Shown here piece after piece: positions 61,265-64,000 of a stretch of DNA of 64,000 nucleotides. Made by a program: the position numbers and the translations under genes. The first letter of the stretch is position 1; each line of letters begins with the position of its first letter. Source of the DNA: Belnapia mucosa (GTDB lineage Bacteria; Pseudomonadota; Alphaproteobacteria; Acetobacterales; Acetobacteraceae); the NCBI RefSeq assembly GCF_016775475.1, contig NZ_JAEUXJ010000010.1, positions 1 through 64,000 of the forward strand. Direction: 5' to 3'. The notes under the pieces were generated by a model. The model was not told the DNA's origin and ran no database searches. It was given only the letters and a program-made list of their open reading frames with translations.

Positions 61265-62292
61265 GCCGCCTCCAACCGTTGCGCCGCCCAGCGCGCCGCC
61301 TCCGCCACCACCGGGTCCGGATCCTCCGTCAGCGTCTGGGCCGTGGCGCGCAACGCAGGATCGCCGGAATTGCCGATGGCGACCAGCACGTTGCGGATGA
61401 AGCGGTCGCGGCCGATGCGCTTGACCGGGCTCGCGGTGAACAGCGCCCGGAAGCCGGTATCGTCCAGCCCCGCCAGTTCGGCCAGGCGTGGCGCATCCAG
61501 CGTGGCGCGCGGGGCGAAGGCGGGCTCGCTATGGGCGCGGGCGAATTTGTTCCAGGGACAGACCGCGAGGCAGTCGTCGCAGCCATAGATGCGGTTGCCC
61601 ATGGCCGCCCGGTGCTCCTCCGGGATCGGCCCGCGATGCTCGATGGTGAGGTAGCTGATGCAGCGCCGCGCATCGAGCCGCCGCGGCTCCGGGAAGGCGC
61701 GGGTCGGGCAGATATCGAGGCAGGCGCTGCAACTGCCGCACCGGTCCTGCCCCGGCGGATCGGACGGCAGCTCGAGCGTGGTGTAGATCTCGCCGAGGAA
61801 GAGCCAGGAGCCGTGCTGGCGGCTGACCAGATTGGTGTGCTTGCCCTGCCAGCCGAGCCCGGCCTGCTGCGCCAGCGGCTTCTCCATCACCGGCGCCGTA
61901 TCCACGAAGACCTTGACCAGTGCGTCCGGCCAGCGGGCGACCATCCAGCGGGCGAGGGCCTTCAGTCGGGCCTTCACCACGTCATGATAGTCGCGGTTCT
62001 GCGCATAGACACTGATCGCGCCGCGATCCCGCTGCGCCAGCACCGCCAGCGGGTCGCCGGCCGGGGCATAGCTCAGGCCGAGGGAGACGACGCTCACCGC
62101 CTCGGGCCAGAGGGCGCGGGGATGCGCCCGCTGCTCGGCCCGGCCCTCCATCCAGCCCATCGTCCCATGCATCCCCTCGGCGAGGAAGCGGTTCAGCCGC
62201 GCGCGTGCTTCCTCGGGCAGGGTGGCGGTGGTGAAGGCCACGGCGTCGAAGCCGAGACGCCGCGCCTCGGCGCGAATGGGATCAGCGGTCAC
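61261..62292 (-). CDS. queG: Epoxyqueuosine reductase
   Basis: The 343-residue cobalamin-dependent Fe-S enzyme reduces epoxyqueuosine to queuosine in tRNA, the last step of the pathway. CGSCSACLDICPTRAF near residues 184-199 and CDDCLAVCPWNKFA near 234-247 supply two [4Fe-4S] clusters. The C-terminal part carries HEAT-like helices. It overlaps queC by 4 nt. The 152-bp gap upstream is shared with the divergent gene at 62445. Confidence 0.95.
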   Translation of the reverse strand: MTADPIRAEARRLGFDAVAFTTATLPEEARARLNRFLAEGMHGTMGWMEGRAEQRAHPRALWPEAVSVVSLGLSYAPAGDPLAVLAQRDRGAISVYAQNRDYHDVVKARLKALARWMVARWPDALVKVFVDTAPVMEKPLAQQAGLGWQGKHTNLVSRQHGSWLFLGEIYTTLELPSDPPGQDRCGSCSACLDICPTRAFPEPRRLDARRCISYLTIEHRGPIPEEHRAAMGNRIYGCDDCLAVCPWNKFARAHSEPAFAPRATLDAPRLAELAGLDDTGFRALFTASPVKRIGRDRFIRNVLVAIGNSGDPALRATAQTLTEDPDPVVAEAARWAAQRLEAA

Positions 62293-62444
62293 GGGGCGCT
62301 CCTACAGCATCTCCGCCTCTGGCGGAAATCCTCGCCATCGCCGCGACAAGAACTGCGACAGACGCAACAATAGTAACGGCCTGATGAAAGCTGCCGCCGG
62401 GACGCCACGGTTACAATCCCGTCAGTGGCCGACAGGAGACGAGA

Positions 62445-63101
62445 ATGGAAAATCCCCAGCGCAGTTTCGTCTTCTACCCCATGCACAATCAGGCGCCCGA
62501 TGTGAACAACCCACAGGGGAATGACGCCACCGGCGCTTTCTGGCCCGGCGCCGCCATGTACGAGAAATACTACAAGAAGCTCGGCTGCGACGTGACCATG
62601 TTCAAATTCGACAACCACCTGCCGGGCGACCAGCGCCGCGCCTCCATCCTCAACGCGCTGAGCGTCGGTGCCGCCAGCGGCTGGTATGACGCGATCGTCT
62701 ATTTCGGCCATGGCTACAAGGACGGCATGCCCTCGGCCGGCTTCAACCTGAAATCCCTCGACGAGCTGACCAATGCCGTCTGGGCCTATGGCCAGTATTC
62801 GGTGAAGGTCGTGCTCTATGCCTGCACCTGCGGCGTGGATGGCGGCTATGCCTGGCGCATCTCCGAGGCGATGAAGCCCTGGGCGCAGGAAGGCTATGGC
62901 GTCTACGGCCATGTCAGCGCCGGCCATGCCTTCATGAACCCGCAGGTCCGGCAATATCCGAATGGCGGCGCCGTCACCGGCACCAAGACCGCCCCGGCCG
63001 GCAAGATCCCGCAATGGTGCAAGGCGCTGGCCGATCCGAAGAGCACGCTCTGGCTGCGCTTCCCCTTCATGAGCGCCGAGGAGATCGCGGCGGAGCTCTA
63101 G
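62445..63101 (+). CDS. Unknown protein with caspase/CHAT-like His-Cys pattern
   Basis: I do not recognise a named family for this 218-residue protein. It has no signal peptide or membrane segment. Two core-strand endings resemble clan CD peptidases: IVYFGHGYKDG with His89 in a hydrophobic-strand-HG pattern, and KVVLYACTCG with Cys127 in a hydrophobic-strand-AC pattern. Their spacing of 38 residues is in the range seen in caspase and CHAT domains. ATG 62445 has a good AGGAG upstream. The gene is inserted, in opposite orientation, between queF and queG. Activity is inference; a non-catalytic relative is possible. Confidence 0.8.
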   Translation: MENPQRSFVFYPMHNQAPDVNNPQGNDATGAFWPGAAMYEKYYKKLGCDVTMFKFDNHLPGDQRRASILNALSVGAASGWYDAIVYFGHGYKDGMPSAGFNLKSLDELTNAVWAYGQYSVKVVLYACTCGVDGGYAWRISEAMKPWAQEGYGVYGHVSAGHAFMNPQVRQYPNGGAVTGTKTAPAGKIPQWCKALADPKSTLWLRFPFMSAEEIAAEL

Positions 63102-63568
63102 CCCCGCCCGCGATATCCCGGCACGCCCTGATCCGGCACCCAGACGCCGTCGGGCGCCGGGCCGGTGGCGTAGAAGACATCGATCGGGATGCCGCCGCGC
63201 GGATACCAATAGCCGCCGATGCGCAGCCATTCCGGCGCCAGCTCCTCGACCAGCCGCCGGCCGATGGCGACCGTGCAGGCCTCGTGGAAGGCGCCGTGGT
63301 TGCGGAAGCTGCCAAGATAGAGCTTCAGCGACTTGCTCTCCACCAGCCAGTCGCCGGGGATGTAGTCGATCACCAGATGGGCGAAATCCGGCTGTCCGGT
63401 CAGTGGGCAGAGCGAGGTGAATTCCGGCGCGGCAAAGCGCACGCAGTAGCGCGTGCCGGGATGCGGGTTGGGCACCCGCTCCAGCCGCGCCTCCTCCGGG
63501 CTCGCCGGCAGCCCGGACGGGCGGCCGAGCAGGGTCAGGCCGGTGGTATCGGTGGTCGCCTCAGCCAT
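63098..63568 (-). CDS. queF: NADPH-dependent preQ0 reductase
   Basis: The 156-residue enzyme reduces preQ0 to preQ1 in the queuosine pathway. The catalytic cysteine is in FTSLCPLTGQPDF near residue 54, and the QueF signature ESKSLKLYLGSFRNH follows near residue 77. Its length fits the short (type I, unimodular) form. Its start overlaps the tgt end by 8 nt, and its end overlaps the convergent gene at 62445 by 4 nt. Confidence 0.96.
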   Translation of the reverse strand: MAEATTDTTGLTLLGRPSGLPASPEEARLERVPNPHPGTRYCVRFAAPEFTSLCPLTGQPDFAHLVIDYIPGDWLVESKSLKLYLGSFRNHGAFHEACTVAIGRRLVEELAPEWLRIGGYWYPRGGIPIDVFYATGPAPDGVWVPDQGVPGYRGRG

Positions 63569-64000
63569 CCTTCTCCTCCGCGGGCGCCTGGGGGGATGAT
63601 CCCCAGCCCGCCTCCAACGCCGCCGCGTGTTCGGCCAGGCGCCCCGCGCATATGGCGTCGCGGATGCCGCGCATCAAATCCTGGTAGTACTGGATGTTGT
63701 GCCAGGTCAGCAGCATCGGCCCCAGCATCTCCTCCGCCTTGATGAGGTGATGCAGATAGGCCCGCGAATGCCGCGCGCAGGCCGGGCAGCCGCAGGCCGG
63801 ATCGAGCGGGGAGGGGTCCTCGGCATGCCGGGCATTGCGCAGGTTCAGGACGCCGCGGCTGGTATAGGCCCGCCCGGTGCGGCCCGAGCGCGTCGGGATG
63901 ACGCAGTCGAACATGTCGATCCCGCGCCAGACGGCGCCCAGGATATCGGCCGGCGTGCCGACGCCCATCAGGTAGCGCGGCGCCTCCTGCGGCATCAGCG
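63561..64000 (-). CDS. tgt: Queuine tRNA-ribosyltransferase, C-terminal part
   Basis: The visible 146 or so residues are the C-terminal part of tRNA-guanine transglycosylase, which swaps guanine 34 for preQ1. They contain PRYLMGVGTPADIL, the active-site loop DMFDCVIPTRSGRTGRAYT, and the zinc site CGCPACARHSRAYLHHL with three cysteines and a histidine. The gene runs off the right edge of the window, so its start is not seen. It overlaps queF by 8 nt, consistent with one transcription unit. Confidence 0.95.
   Translation of the reverse strand, partial: LMPQEAPRYLMGVGTPADILGAVWRGIDMFDCVIPTRSGRTGRAYTSRGVLNLRNARHAEDPSPLDPACGCPACARHSRAYLHHLIKAEEMLGPMLLTWHNIQYYQDLMRGIRDAICAGRLAEHAAALEAGWGSSPQAPAEEKDG

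Overview
The window is high-GC, gene-dense DNA from what looks like an alphaproteobacterium of the Rhodospirillales/Acetobacteraceae type, such as Roseomonas and relatives. This is inferred from several things. There are six orphan tripartite-tricarboxylate (Bug/TctC) receptors. The initiator tRNA has an alphaproteobacterial-type anticodon stem. There is a plcP-agt-pmtA lipid-remodelling cluster, an Anbu/ATP-grasp/alpha-E cluster and a bacteriophytochrome. Genes often overlap by 1, 4 or 8 nt with ATGA, GTGA, TTGA, CTGA or TGATG junctions, so much of the region is probably translated as coupled operons. No IS element, prophage, CRISPR array or rRNA was seen. No gene-free stretch exceeds 300 bases; the longest are 1914-2190 (divergent promoter region, no motif recognised), 11253-11503 (contains a dyad) and 175-417 (contains a tRNA terminator hairpin).

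Layout. 98-225: initiator tRNA and its terminator-like hairpin. 418-3858: a GlcG-like protein and a Bug receptor, divergent from a Baeyer-Villiger-type monooxygenase. 9760-3967 (minus): coupled operon of Bug receptor, enoyl-CoA hydratase-like protein, BisC-type molybdoenzyme and ATP-dependent dihydroxyacetone kinase. 9900-11252: HAD phosphatase, small unknown protein, acyl-CoA thioesterase. 11504-15733: light-signalling operon of bacteriophytochrome kinase, single-domain response regulator and REC-PAS-HWE kinase. 15784-22303: alpha/beta hydrolase, enolase-superfamily enzyme and a complete branched-chain-type ABC importer with a fused LivM-LivG. 22300-26723: LysR regulator divergent from an operon of flavin monooxygenase, two carboxymuconolactone-decarboxylase-like proteins and a Bug receptor. 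26720-31048 (minus): Bug receptor, PfkB kinase, TPR/O-GlcNAc transferase.

31525-36590: a membrane-lipid block. A PlcP-type phosphoesterase, a GT4 glycosyltransferase and a PmtA-like methyltransferase run one way, a phytase-like secreted protein follows them, and a diacylglycerol kinase runs the other way. A good Pho-box match lies in the divergent promoter, which points to phospholipid-to-glycolipid remodelling under phosphate limitation. 36592-41438: MatC-like malonate carrier, malonyl-CoA decarboxylase and an AI-2E/PerM-type membrane protein with an extra C-terminal domain. 41584-49201: Bug receptor, REP-like palindromic element, amidohydrolase, peptide-type ABC binding protein, AsmA protein, PsiF-like small protein, and a small protein coupled to an amidase.

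49221-50140: a ParS/MbcA-RES toxin-antitoxin pair with a 46-bp near-palindrome over the antitoxin start and an apparent CTG start for the toxin. 50143-52406: a PPOX flavoprotein coupled to a TPP enzyme. 52612-55852: ATP-grasp, alpha-E and Anbu proteasome-like genes. 55887-60379: Bug receptor, two-subunit molybdenum hydroxylase and a 4,5-dihydroxyphthalate-decarboxylase-like protein. 60386-64000: small lipoprotein and queuosine genes queC, queG, queF and tgt (partial), interrupted by an unrecognised protein with a caspase/CHAT-like His-Cys pattern. That protein and the toxin-antitoxin locus are the most novel-looking items; the lipid block is the most coherent functional system.
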